From contig NZ_FWXH01000003.1 of NCBI RefSeq assembly GCF_900176305.1, positions 372,001 to 436,000 on the forward strand: a stretch of 64,000 nt of DNA. The letters run 5' to 3'. Positions 48,501 through 54,694 of this stretch are shown here, one piece after another (within the stretch, counting starts at the first letter, position 1; the number at the start of each line of letters is the position of its first letter). The DNA is from Clostridium acidisoli DSM 12555. GTDB taxonomy: Bacteria > Bacillota > Clostridia > Clostridiales > Clostridiaceae. Under the pieces are notes generated by a model, which saw only the letters and a program-made list of their open reading frames with translations, did not search any database and was not told the DNA's origin. A program made the position numbers and the translations under genes.

Positions 48501-48734
48501 ACTCTTAATATTAGTTATAACCCTAAAAACTTATATTCAAATTATAAAATCATAAAAACTGCATTACCAACTTATCCTTTTGATAATGTGGACTATAAAA
48601 TGTCTCTTGAAAATAATGATTATATGGACTACAGTTTGCAGAAAATAGACAATATCATAAGATTAAGTCCTAATGACAAAAAAAATTCTTTTGCTAAGCT
48701 TAGTGATGATTTTAAATTAAACAAAGGATTATAA
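39540..48734 (+). CDS. Modular type I PKS: FAAL-ACP-KS-AT-KR-ACP-KS-dead AT
   Basis: This 3064-residue polyketide synthase begins with a fatty acyl-AMP ligase (about 10-600; FIQFSSGSTNTPKG, WMPFSHDMGLIGFH) and a carrier (GGNSIRA near 640). KS1 follows (DTACSSA, cysteine near 902; EAHGTGT; NVGHLLNAAG). AT1 (GQGSQY, GHSIGEW near 1346, EAFH near 1448) has a malonyl-type motif. KR (TGGVGPLCGD near 1853, GDYAAANAF) and a carrier (LGLDSVGAM near 2153) come next. KS2 is intact (NTACSSS near 2423). The last 370 residues resemble an AT ending in LPTYPFD, but the GHSxG serine is lost (SKGFG) and the fold is shortened. No DH, ER, TE or final carrier is present. TAATG overlaps the MFS gene. Confidence 0.94.
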   Translation: MKNSFSTDKPKLSILKGKPIKELYYKKGNLGNLLIEAASSEEDNGITFVDEFYNESYLSYKQILEKAYLALGSLQENGVKKGSYVMLIIEENIDFVINFWACVLGGAIPIPLTHPSALTKGNSSVDKILNICESLEKPIIIVDENKKEAYVSLVKSEQMDTVKLLGTNDTRVSKVNGILSLADVNSPAFIQFSSGSTNTPKGVILTHENILVNIESMVNRLKINSEDTIMNWMPFSHDMGLIGFHILEVATVSKIVNISTTTFVKNPGIWLDLVTKYKATVTSSPNFGYKILLQRLNEKQLANWKLNSLRVIINGAEPISEVLVNTFFHKLSSCGLKSSSMNLSYGMAEAALAISISPLNSNPIFHYSDRNKMSKESKIEISMNKKEKTIAVADLGQILDGMELRIVDETGKVITENNIGEIQIKGRNVTSGYLNNEELNKEIFENGWFKTGDMGFVRDGRLSITGRIKDIIFINGQNFYSHDIEDRIEGIDGIEPGKIAVCGYHDEVENKEKVVLFSNLSVDAKVYSQIISFVSESIGFNLDYIVIVNNIPKTNSGKVQRFQLMKAFKAKQFVDSTYTASKYLLLDETKAVCKNRSKIKTGINTDSYLETIRDIWAKVLELPKENINCEKSFLSLGGNSIRAIQMLSYIEDELNIKLSHDILIECHTINEMNDYLLKRPNYIMPNNSNGSSDKNINRSESEDIAVISMAGYFPGAKNLEEFWNDLKKGKSNFTKIPNSRFDIENYYNKDKQSGKTYCDVGGFIDNPYAFDPKFFNISEEEANVMDPQQRIILELVFKVLEEGGYSKAAVDGKNIGMFIGAGTNNYLEYHLNTLKINDIKEFSSFEELSQNQKKQFVEEWNSKFGYTENHPNLLVDNIINMIAARASHEFNFKGPSLTVDTACSSALVTIHLACESLRNKECEMAIAGGVNLLLTPTPYVLFSNAGALSLSGKSKIFDEEADGFVPGEGAGTVLLKPLSKAIDDKDDILAIIKGSAISNDGRSIGVMAPNPDGQRSVIESLYAKKGISPKEIQYVEAHGTGTKIGDPSEVRALSEAYSKWNTEDKSIAIGSVKANVGHLLNAAGIASFIKVVLALKNRTLPPSINVTKPNPLIKFDKTPFYLVNKAKEWTIGKEEKRRAAVNSFGFGGTNCHMILEEAPEIVNYKEIKTNTLPKNILCLGANNNVALKQKVTNLYEFLKVNGNYFLGDVCYTENLRSMDFKTKCSIVADDINDLIKKLEGLKLKNNEVINFKKIAFMFTGQGSQYVGMAKDIYEVIPEFRAHLDECSEVFYPYIKAKITDLIYSENAENNVLKNTNITQPVVFAIDYSFGKMLMDYGIKPDCVLGHSIGEWAAACIAEVISLKEAARLVSLRGKLMNEIKIQGAMAAVFLSKDKLAELFDKIKPDELWIAAYNGSHQVISGKSQSVDKFINILERQGIVCKKLKVSEAFHTPLMKSMLAEFEKEMENIKFKEPKIKIVSNITGTFIETPMKLEYWLKHILSSVRFEQSVKFIYDQGITNFIECGPDKILSGMAKAVLINNDVNIMPLLDRKKDNLDVFLGTIGDLNSLGFKFDWAKFFMNFKYNKVKLPLYPFEKSTYGPQFGTLIKKSIAPKEWFYSWKWKEDVKIGEKEIGEGAIIVFADELSIGQQLEYNFDNKTNPVYFVKTGKNFIYDGKNNFVIDPDNRRDYKNVLNEIPNKISTIIHLWTLNHGEFNPKLEILNHKLINENFYSILFMADAIKSKAEESIDFVVVTNRAQKVKQDENISSPYASLATTLTQAIGEDNTEIRCKIIDIDVNAYKTNSDISSTLFNELTIMPNEENIIAIRDNKGFERKLEQLDVIEKSLEIKDGETYLITGGVGPLCGDIALSLAKKAKINLVLTGRSVLPERELWNQTTSDISLKEKISLLMELEKLGAKVMYFSVDVADYDTMKKCIEEVKNKFGHIDGVLHGAGVVDYSEFNLFKKDLNTVNKVLAPKVQGTIITDMLTRNEPLKFFVMLSSVSASKKKWSSGIGDYAAANAFLSSYSIYRNQANAKGKTVAINYSLWEEKGMGKTFGKGAEQAAKVQGLRPLKAEKAVNAFFKAVAFHKINNVHVIDYISEEKAKNTEVKEKVLSYMEIEENKNTIYKIIADELKVSKDNLETETNFMELGLDSVGAMKIMANLSAAFKKELYPTLIFEYQTPVALANYIEKNYFTTKKETYVEEEEKDLNEVDKEKTSDIAIIGISLRIPGANNLDEYWKILNDGKVVIKDVPEERWSIRDEYSTEKDSLHTTYSKCGGFIDRAYGFDPLFFGISPKEAEVMDPQQRVFLEVAFEALQEAGYIGKYKTQKIGVFVGSEQNSYMEHFTNYRNYKMLKSSFENSPWFKNMEMDEKRSVLKALINVLKPKELMADSVAGNGLNEIAARVSHCLNLMGPSLVVNTACSSSLVALHLACENLKANQSEIAIVGGVNLNLSSIPFISMSKLNAISPNGECRPFDGDANGMVLSEGVSAIVIKPMKKAMEDGDNIYAVIKGSAINNDGHSQGITAPNPNGQAIAVEMAYKNSGVNPETVSYIEAHGTGTPLGDPIEIQGMTKAFRSFTDKNQFCAISSVKASIGHMLAASGLVSLIKVVLAMKHNTIPKTVNFKNVNPNINFESTPFFVAKENIKWKAKDENPLRAGVNAFGFGGTNAHIVIEESPIIKAEKNDDKIGTHLLQITGKNQNTIKKISENLINYVEQNPEIEISAICDTMNSSQKQLIYKTSVVAESKRDLLDKLYAISEGVMTDEMYNGKINPNKETRCHLLLDGNFKADKNDIQVLKNRFKVFKTAYNTCSSYYESIQVGKTSSEEIDEKVEMFSLEYSFGALLESLQIKFTTIISKGFGILSGAALTGKITINQGINIILDENIDINEKKRAKINSPLITVQGAIDCSDEEDLLYILDLVYDNELFPNLNEIVKEKETILYLGTSKEIEAELEGLSIGAKLINENLTSSLEKSFLSALGKMYTLNISYNPKNLYSNYKIIKTALPTYPFDNVDYKMSLENNDYMDYSLQKIDNIIRLSPNDKKNSFAKLSDDFKLNKGL

Positions 48735-48748
48735 GAGGAGTGATAATT

Positions 48749-50467
48749 TTGGATAAGATGAGTACATTATCAGAAAATCTAATTAATATTGCTAAAAGCA
48801 ATTCTACAAAAGGAATTTATATTATAAAAGGAAAAGAGCAGGAAATATTTGTTTCATATAGAACTTTATATAAAAAAGCTTTGAAGGTTTTATACAACCT
48901 TCAAAGTATAGGATTAGAGGAAGGTCATGAATTAATATTACAAATAAAAGATGAAAAAAATGAACAATTCTTGTATGTTTTTTGGGCATGTATATTAGGA
49001 AAGATAATCCCAGTTCCAGTTAGTGTAGCTCATAAAGAAAATCTAACTAAGATAATAAAAATATTTAAGAATTTAAGTAATCCCAAAGTGATAATCGATG
49101 AAAAATGTTATGAAGCCTTACGTAAGAATGAGAAAAATTCTGTAGACAAAGATATAATTGAAAAATTAGAAAATAAAATTGTTAATTTAGATGAATTGCT
49201 TATAGAAAATGGAATTGGTACAATAAAGGAAAGTAAGCCAGAAGACGTAGCTTATATACAATTTTCTTCAGGGTCTACAATGGATTTAAAAGGTGTGGTT
49301 TTAACAAATAAAAACCTTCTTACAAATATACAAGATATAATTGATAATTCTAACTCTACAGAATTTGACTCCACACTTAGTTGGATGCCACTGACGCATG
49401 ATATGGGTATAATAGGATTTCATATGTTTCCATTAATGTTTAATATAAATCAGAGCATAATAAGAACTTCATTATTTATAAGATATCCCGTATTGTGGAT
49501 AAAAAAAATCAATGAACATAAAGTCACAATTACAGCATCCTCTAACTTTGGTCTTAGATATTTTCTAGATAGCTTAAAGGATTCAGTGTATAATGAGTGG
49601 AATTTAAGTTGTATAAGAAAAATATTTAATGGAGCAGAGCCAATTTCAATTGATATAATTAATGAATTTTTAAGTAAACTTAGCACATATGGTTTAAATA
49701 AAAATAGCATGTATCCTGTATATGGTATGGCAGAAGCTAGTTTAGCAGTTGCGTTTCCCAAGCCTAATGAACAGTTTTCAACTATTACAGTTAGAAAAGA
49801 TAAACTTGGCATTGGAGACAAAATAGTTATAGCTGAGAATAAATCAGACAAAGAAGCAGTAGAACTTGTAGCTGAAGGTTATAGCGTAAATCATTGTAGC
49901 ATAAGAATAGTTGGACATGAAGGTGAAGTATACGATGAGGGAACAGTTGGACATATTCAAATTAAAGGAGATAATGTTACTAAGTCATATTATAACAATC
50001 TGCAACTCACTAAAAAAATAATTAGCGAGGATGGATGGCTTAATACAATGGATTTAGGGTTTATTATAGATGAAAAAATAATTATAACTGGAAGATCACA
50101 AGATATTATATCCATACATGGTACAACCTATTACGCACATAATATAGAAAAGGAATGTGAACAGCTTGAAGATATAGTGTCCGGACGACTAGTTGCATGT
50201 GGTGTTTTTGAAAAAAATACAAAAGAAAAAAGTTTAGTTATCTTTATATTATTTAAAAAGAGAATTGAGGATTTTGTTCATCATATAGAATCCGTTAAAA
50301 AACTTATAAGAGATGAGTACAAAATAAATATTAGACATGTTATTCCTATTAAATCCATTCCTAAGACCACCAGTGGAAAAATTCAAAGATTTAAATTAAA
50401 AGAAATGTATGAAAATGGTGATTTTAAAGATTTAATAAAGGATATCATTGAAATTGCAAAAGGATAG
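48749..50467 (+). CDS. Stand-alone fatty acyl-AMP ligase
   Basis: This enzyme of about 572 residues should activate a fatty acid as acyl-AMP and load it on a carrier domain. It has YIQFSSGSTMDLKG, WMPLTHDMGIIGFH, NGAEPIS, YGMAEASLAVAF and a late KTTSGKIQRFKL lysine, the same motif set as the ligase at the PKS N-terminus, so the two are likely paralogues. It has no carrier of its own. GAGGAGTGATAATT precedes TTG 48749; GTG 48740 is the alternative. It starts 14 bases after the PKS stop. Confidence 0.9.
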   Translation: MDKMSTLSENLINIAKSNSTKGIYIIKGKEQEIFVSYRTLYKKALKVLYNLQSIGLEEGHELILQIKDEKNEQFLYVFWACILGKIIPVPVSVAHKENLTKIIKIFKNLSNPKVIIDEKCYEALRKNEKNSVDKDIIEKLENKIVNLDELLIENGIGTIKESKPEDVAYIQFSSGSTMDLKGVVLTNKNLLTNIQDIIDNSNSTEFDSTLSWMPLTHDMGIIGFHMFPLMFNINQSIIRTSLFIRYPVLWIKKINEHKVTITASSNFGLRYFLDSLKDSVYNEWNLSCIRKIFNGAEPISIDIINEFLSKLSTYGLNKNSMYPVYGMAEASLAVAFPKPNEQFSTITVRKDKLGIGDKIVIAENKSDKEAVELVAEGYSVNHCSIRIVGHEGEVYDEGTVGHIQIKGDNVTKSYYNNLQLTKKIISEDGWLNTMDLGFIIDEKIIITGRSQDIISIHGTTYYAHNIEKECEQLEDIVSGRLVACGVFEKNTKEKSLVIFILFKKRIEDFVHHIESVKKLIRDEYKINIRHVIPIKSIPKTTSGKIQRFKLKEMYENGDFKDLIKDIIEIAKG

Positions 50468-50475
50468 GAGAAAAA

Positions 50476-51162
50476 ATGGTTTCCACATATTGTGTTGATT
50501 TAGATGAGTTTAAAGATGAAGAGATTTTAAATGATTTATTAAACTATGTATCAGAAGATAAAAGACTAAGATTATTAAGATATAGATTCTTAGATGATAG
50601 AAAAAGAGGAGTAGTATCTGATTTACTTATAAGATATATTATAAATAGAAAGTTAAATTATAAAATAAAAGATATAATCTTTAAATACAATAATTTTGGG
50701 AAACCTTATTTATTTGGTAGCAGTGAATTTCAATATAATATATCTCATTCTGGAAAATATGTAGTTTGTGCAACTAGCAATAAAGCTATAGGAGTAGATA
50801 TAGAAAATATAAAACCTATAGATATGAGCATAATAAAACATGTGTTTACTAAAAATGAATATAATGATTTTGAAAATGCAGAAAAAAAGACAGAAACTTT
50901 TTATTCTATTTGGACGCTAAAGGAGAGTTTTGTTAAGTTAATCGGAAGTGGGCTTAATATACCATTGAACTCATTCTGCATAGATGGAATTTTTAATACT
51001 AATACATATTGCAAGTATAAAGATGAGACTTTTTATTTTAAGCAATATAACATAGATCCAGATTATAAATTATCGATTTGTTATAAGGAAAAAATATTGC
51101 AAGATGAAATAAAAATCTTTAAATTTAAGAATTTTTTGAAGGAACTACATGTGATTTTATAG
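50476..51162 (+). CDS. 4'-phosphopantetheinyl transferase, Sfp type
   Basis: This 228-residue enzyme transfers phosphopantetheine from CoA to the serine of carrier domains, activating the four or more carriers of this cluster. The signature motifs are GVDIENIKP (magnesium and CoA binding) and FYSIWTLKESFVKLIG, with YNISHSGKYVVCA upstream. Its length matches Sfp-family members. ATG 50476 lies eight bases after the ligase gene, and it is the last gene of the cluster. Its presence makes the cluster self-sufficient. Confidence 0.95.
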   Translation: MVSTYCVDLDEFKDEEILNDLLNYVSEDKRLRLLRYRFLDDRKRGVVSDLLIRYIINRKLNYKIKDIIFKYNNFGKPYLFGSSEFQYNISHSGKYVVCATSNKAIGVDIENIKPIDMSIIKHVFTKNEYNDFENAEKKTETFYSIWTLKESFVKLIGSGLNIPLNSFCIDGIFNTNTYCKYKDETFYFKQYNIDPDYKLSICYKEKILQDEIKIFKFKNFLKELHVIL

Positions 51163-51178
51163 AATCTTTAAAATAAAA

Positions 51179-51316
51179 TTATAAACAGAGTTTTTGGTTT
51201 CAGGTGGAGTTTTTTCTACCTGGAACTTAGAAATCGTTATCCAAAGAGACGTAGCAGCCGTTATCTCCCACTTTGAAGAAGATGGGAGTGTTACGGATGG
51301 TAGTCATCGGATAAAA
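51179..51316 (+). repeat. Full-length structured repeat element (copy A)
   Basis: This 138-base element lies after the cluster in a gene-free gap. Hairpin 1 is CAGGT(51201-51205)/ACCTG(51218-51222). Domain 2 is one long layered hairpin: TTATCC(51237-51242)/GGATAA(51309-51314), GAC(51248-51250)/GTC(51303-51305), CCGT/ACGG(51093+200 offset, i.e. 51293-51296) and CTCCCA(51265-51270)/TGGGAG(51283-51288). Its two ends recur fused in copy B at 21378-21422 (minus), and its stem scaffold recurs in copy C at 28459-28576. It may be a MITE-like mobile element or a non-coding RNA. A 74-codon frame crosses it but has no coding support. Confidence 0.65.
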
Positions 51317-51444
51317 AAGAATAACCCTTCCTCGGTATGTATATTTTTTTATTATTATAGTATAATTATATGCTATAGTAATAAAATGGCAAGTATGCAG
51401 TTTTTTATTACTAAGTAAGAAATTTATGAGTATAGGAGTAATAT

Positions 51445-51942
51445 ATGGATATAAAACGAGGAGAAATAAAAGATATAGCTAGAATAATGGATATAATTAA
51501 AGCTGCAATTGCAAATATGGAAGCAAAAAAAGTATACCAATGGGACGATATGTATCCAAATGAAATGGTGATAAAAAATGATATTATAAAAAAGAATTTA
51601 TATGTTTATATTGATGAAAATATAATTAAGGGAATTATTGTTTTAAATGAGACTCAAGATGGTGAGTACAAGAAATTAAAATGGAAATATAGCGCTAAGA
51701 AACAAATTATTATCCATCGCTTATGTATTGACCCACAATATCAAGGAAATGGAATCGCTAAAAAATTTCTAAAATATGCTGAAGAATATAGCATGGAAAA
51801 CAATTATGGTAGCATAAGATTAGATGCTTTTACTAAAAACAAAACGGCGTATACTATGTATGAAAAATTAGGTTACGAGAAAGTAGGAATTGTAACCTTT
51901 AGAAAAGGTGATTTTTATTGTTTTGAAAAAAATCTAAATTAG
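51445..51942 (+). CDS. GNAT-family N-acetyltransferase
   Basis: This 165-residue acetyltransferase has the acetyl-CoA motif IDPQYQGNGIAKKFLKYAEE (Q-x-x-G-x-G/A pattern) followed by IRLDAFTKNKTAYTMYEKLGY, the classic motif A to B arrangement. The substrate is unknown. TAGGAGTAATAT precedes ATG 51445. It lies downstream of the repeat element and ahead of recQ, and does not appear to belong to the biosynthetic cluster. Confidence 0.9.
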   Translation: MDIKRGEIKDIARIMDIIKAAIANMEAKKVYQWDDMYPNEMVIKNDIIKKNLYVYIDENIIKGIIVLNETQDGEYKKLKWKYSAKKQIIIHRLCIDPQYQGNGIAKKFLKYAEEYSMENNYGSIRLDAFTKNKTAYTMYEKLGYEKVGIVTFRKGDFYCFEKNLN

Positions 51943-52006
51943 GATGAAATATAGTTTTAAAACTTGTCAATAATAAATATATAATGAATTAAACGAGGTG
52001 TAAGGG

Positions 52007-54175
52007 TTGATAAAAGAAGCATTAAATGTGCTAAATGAATACTATGGTTATAAAGATTTTAGAAAGTCTCAAAAATCTGTAATTGACAGCATATTGTGTA
52101 AAAAAGATACTTTAGCTGTTATGCCTACAGGTGGTGGTAAATCAATTTGTTATCAAATACCAGCACTATTATTTGATGGAATTACTATTGTTATTTCGCC
52201 ACTAATATCTCTTATGAAGGATCAAGTGGATAACATAAAAGACTTAGGCATAAGCGCAGAGTATATAAATAGTTCTCTTAGTTCTAATAAAATTCAAGAA
52301 ATTACTGAAAAATTAAATGAGGACAAAATAAAATTACTTTATTTAGCACCGGAAAGATTAGAGGCTTCAGAGTTTTGTGAATTTATGAAAAAACTAAATA
52401 TATCCCAAATAGCTGTAGATGAAGCACATTGTGTATCACAGTGGGGACATGACTTTAGAACAAGCTATAGATACATAGGTAGTTTTATAGGAAGCCTTCC
52501 AAAACGTCCAGTGGTAAGCGCCTTTACCGCAACTGCAACTGAAGAAGTGCGAAAGGATATTGTGAAGTTAATAGAGCTAAATGAACCAGAAGTTTTTATA
52601 TCGGGGTTTGATAGGGAAAACTTAAAAATTAATGTTTTAAAGATACCAAACAGATTAAAATACGTATTAAATTACATAAGCGAAAATAAAGACCAATCTG
52701 GAATAATATATGTATCCACCAGAAAAGAAGCAGATCATATTTATGAAAATCTTATTGAAAATAACATATCTGCAGCAAGGTATCATGCAGGTTTACCGGA
52801 TGCTGAAAGAAAGCAAAATCAAGAAGATTTTGTATATGATAGGATTAATGTCATGGTTGCAACTAACGCTTTTGGTATGGGAATAGATAAATCAAACGTG
52901 CGGTTTGTAATTCATTATAATATGCCTAAAAATATTGAAGGCTATTATCAAGAAATAGGAAGAGCTGGCCGTGACGGTGAAAAAAGTGAATGTATTTTAT
53001 TGTTTTCTGCTCAGGATATAATAACTCAGAAATATTTAATAGAAGTTGGAACCCAAAATCCTGAAAGAAGAATAAATGACTATAAAAAACTGCAAACTAT
53101 GATTGACTTTGTTCACCATAATGGATGCCTTAGAAAATACATATTGAATTATTTTGGTGAAGAAACTGAATATGAAGATTGTGAAAACTGTAGTAACTGT
53201 TTAAGTGAAGGGGAACCAGTTGATAGGACGGTAGAGGCCCAAAAAGTTTTATCTTGTATATATAGAATGAAGAGGGATTTTGGAGTAAACACAATTGTAG
53301 ATGTATTAAGAGGTTCAGCTCAAAAAAAAATACTTCAGTATAGATTTAATGAATTATCTACTTATGGAATAATGAAGAATTACTCAAAAAAAGATCTGGC
53401 GGAATTTATAAACACTTTGATATCTCACGACTTTATAAGTTTAAAGGAAGGTGAGTATCCTACAGTTGTATTTAGTGAAAAATCTATGGATATATTAAAG
53501 GGAGAAGAAAGGGTAATTTTCAAGGAATCAGTAAAAGTACAAAAAATCACTGAAGATAATGAATTGTTTGGGGTGTTAAAAGCCTTACGTAAAGATATAG
53601 CTTCAAATGAAGGGGTGCCACCATACTTCATATTCCCTGATAATACGCTTAAGGAGATGAGTGTAAGATTTCCTTCTAATAAAGAACAGATATTTGATAT
53701 ATCAGGTGTAGGACAAGTGAAATATGAAAAATATGGTGAAACATTTTTAGAAATTATTAATGATTATGTAACAAAAAACAATATTGAAGTTAAATGGACA
53801 GACAAATCAGAAGTAAGCTTGCAAGAAAAAGCAACCAATAATCTTAGAAGTAGTAAGGTGAAAACTCAAGATGTAACAGTAAATATGATTAAAGAAGGCA
53901 AAAGTATAATAGAAGTTGCTAAAGAAAGGGAAATAACGGTATCAACTGTATTGGGGCATATTGAAAAATATATAAATGATGAAAATTCAGAAAAAGTTGA
54001 ATTTAATTTAGAGGGTATTTTCACTGAAAAAGAAGAGAAAGAGATTATGGAAGCTACTGCTGAATTAGGGGTAGACAGACTTGCTCCAATAAAGGCTAAG
54101 GTATCTCAGAAAATAACATATGATGCAATAAGAGCAGTTATATTAAAAAATTATGTTTTGAGGGATAAATTATGA
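52007..54175 (+). CDS. recQ: ATP-dependent DNA helicase RecQ
   Basis: This 722-residue 3'-5' helicase acts in recombination and repair. Motifs are in order: FRKSQKSVIDSI, Walker A MPTGGGKSICYQIP, DEAH in VDEAHCVSQWGHDFR, AFTATAT, and GMGIDKSNVRFVIHYN with QEIGRAGRDG. A zinc-binding cluster (CLRKYIL...CENCSNC), a winged helix, and an HRDC domain near residue 510-590 follow. The C-terminal 120 residues form a helix-rich RQC-like extension. The start is TTG 52007 after GAGGTGTAAGGG. Its stop overlaps the next gene by four bases. Confidence 0.95.
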   Translation: MIKEALNVLNEYYGYKDFRKSQKSVIDSILCKKDTLAVMPTGGGKSICYQIPALLFDGITIVISPLISLMKDQVDNIKDLGISAEYINSSLSSNKIQEITEKLNEDKIKLLYLAPERLEASEFCEFMKKLNISQIAVDEAHCVSQWGHDFRTSYRYIGSFIGSLPKRPVVSAFTATATEEVRKDIVKLIELNEPEVFISGFDRENLKINVLKIPNRLKYVLNYISENKDQSGIIYVSTRKEADHIYENLIENNISAARYHAGLPDAERKQNQEDFVYDRINVMVATNAFGMGIDKSNVRFVIHYNMPKNIEGYYQEIGRAGRDGEKSECILLFSAQDIITQKYLIEVGTQNPERRINDYKKLQTMIDFVHHNGCLRKYILNYFGEETEYEDCENCSNCLSEGEPVDRTVEAQKVLSCIYRMKRDFGVNTIVDVLRGSAQKKILQYRFNELSTYGIMKNYSKKDLAEFINTLISHDFISLKEGEYPTVVFSEKSMDILKGEERVIFKESVKVQKITEDNELFGVLKALRKDIASNEGVPPYFIFPDNTLKEMSVRFPSNKEQIFDISGVGQVKYEKYGETFLEIINDYVTKNNIEVKWTDKSEVSLQEKATNNLRSSKVKTQDVTVNMIKEGKSIIEVAKEREITVSTVLGHIEKYINDENSEKVEFNLEGIFTEKEEKEIMEATAELGVDRLAPIKAKVSQKITYDAIRAVILKNYVLRDKL

Positions 54176-54633
54176 AATGGCAAATAAAAAAATATGAGGA
54201 ATTAACTCCAGATGAGATATATGAGATACTTAGAATACGGAATGAAGTATTTATATCAGAACAAAAATGTCCATATGTAGATGTAGACGGTAAAGATAAA
54301 AATTCATATCATTTGTTTCTTAGTGAGGGGAAAAGTATTATATTTTATTTAAGAATTTTAGAAAAAGGAGTATCTTATGATGAAATATCTATAGGAAGGG
54401 TATTAGTTAATTCGAAATTTCGTGGCAAAAGTTTTGCAAGGATGGGATTAAATAAAGCAATAGAATTTATAGAAGATAAATTAAATGAAAATACAATTAA
54501 AATATCTGCACAAGCCTATTTAAAAAAATTTTACGGAAGTTTAGGTTTCCATGAAGTGTCTGAAGTTTATTTGGAAGATGACATTCCTCATATTGAAATG
54601 GTGTATAAATCGCTGAAAAATAATCCATTGTAG
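54172..54633 (+). CDS. ElaA-like GNAT acetyltransferase
   Basis: This 153-residue protein fits the ElaA group of GNATs: WQIKKYEELTPDEIYEILRI and RNEVFISEQKCPYVDVDGKD at the start, GRVLVNSKFRGKSFARMGL as the acetyl-CoA loop, and AQAYLKKFYGSLGFHEV near the end. The substrate is unknown. It begins inside the recQ stop (ATGA overlap), showing translational coupling with the helicase gene. Confidence 0.88.
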   Translation: MKWQIKKYEELTPDEIYEILRIRNEVFISEQKCPYVDVDGKDKNSYHLFLSEGKSIIFYLRILEKGVSYDEISIGRVLVNSKFRGKSFARMGLNKAIEFIEDKLNENTIKISAQAYLKKFYGSLGFHEVSEVYLEDDIPHIEMVYKSLKNNPL

Positions 54634-54667
54634 TTAAGACTTAAATTTAGGTTATATTTCCCTATTA

Positions 54668-54690
54668 ATTTGAATAGTTAATAGGGGAGG
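54668..54690 (+). promoter_or_regulatory. Hairpin abutting the ribosome binding site of the zinc-ribbon gene
   Basis: CCTATTAA, preceded by CC, pairs with TTAATAGG (plus GG) across a nine-base loop between the ElaA-like gene and ATG 54695. The right arm runs directly into GGGGAGGGG, the ribosome binding site, so pairing could affect initiation. It has no T-tail, so it is not a typical terminator. Confidence 0.4.
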
Positions 54691-54694
54691 GGAT

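Noticed and set aside
51179-51316. Identification of the repeat as a c-di-GMP, T-box or other named riboswitch
   Set aside because: GGATGGTA superficially resembles parts of GEMM and T-box motifs, but their other conserved blocks are absent.
51194-51418. 74-codon open frame after the PPTase gene
   Set aside because: It runs through both hairpins of the repeat element, has no ribosome binding site and no family features; the base pattern is explained by RNA or DNA structure.
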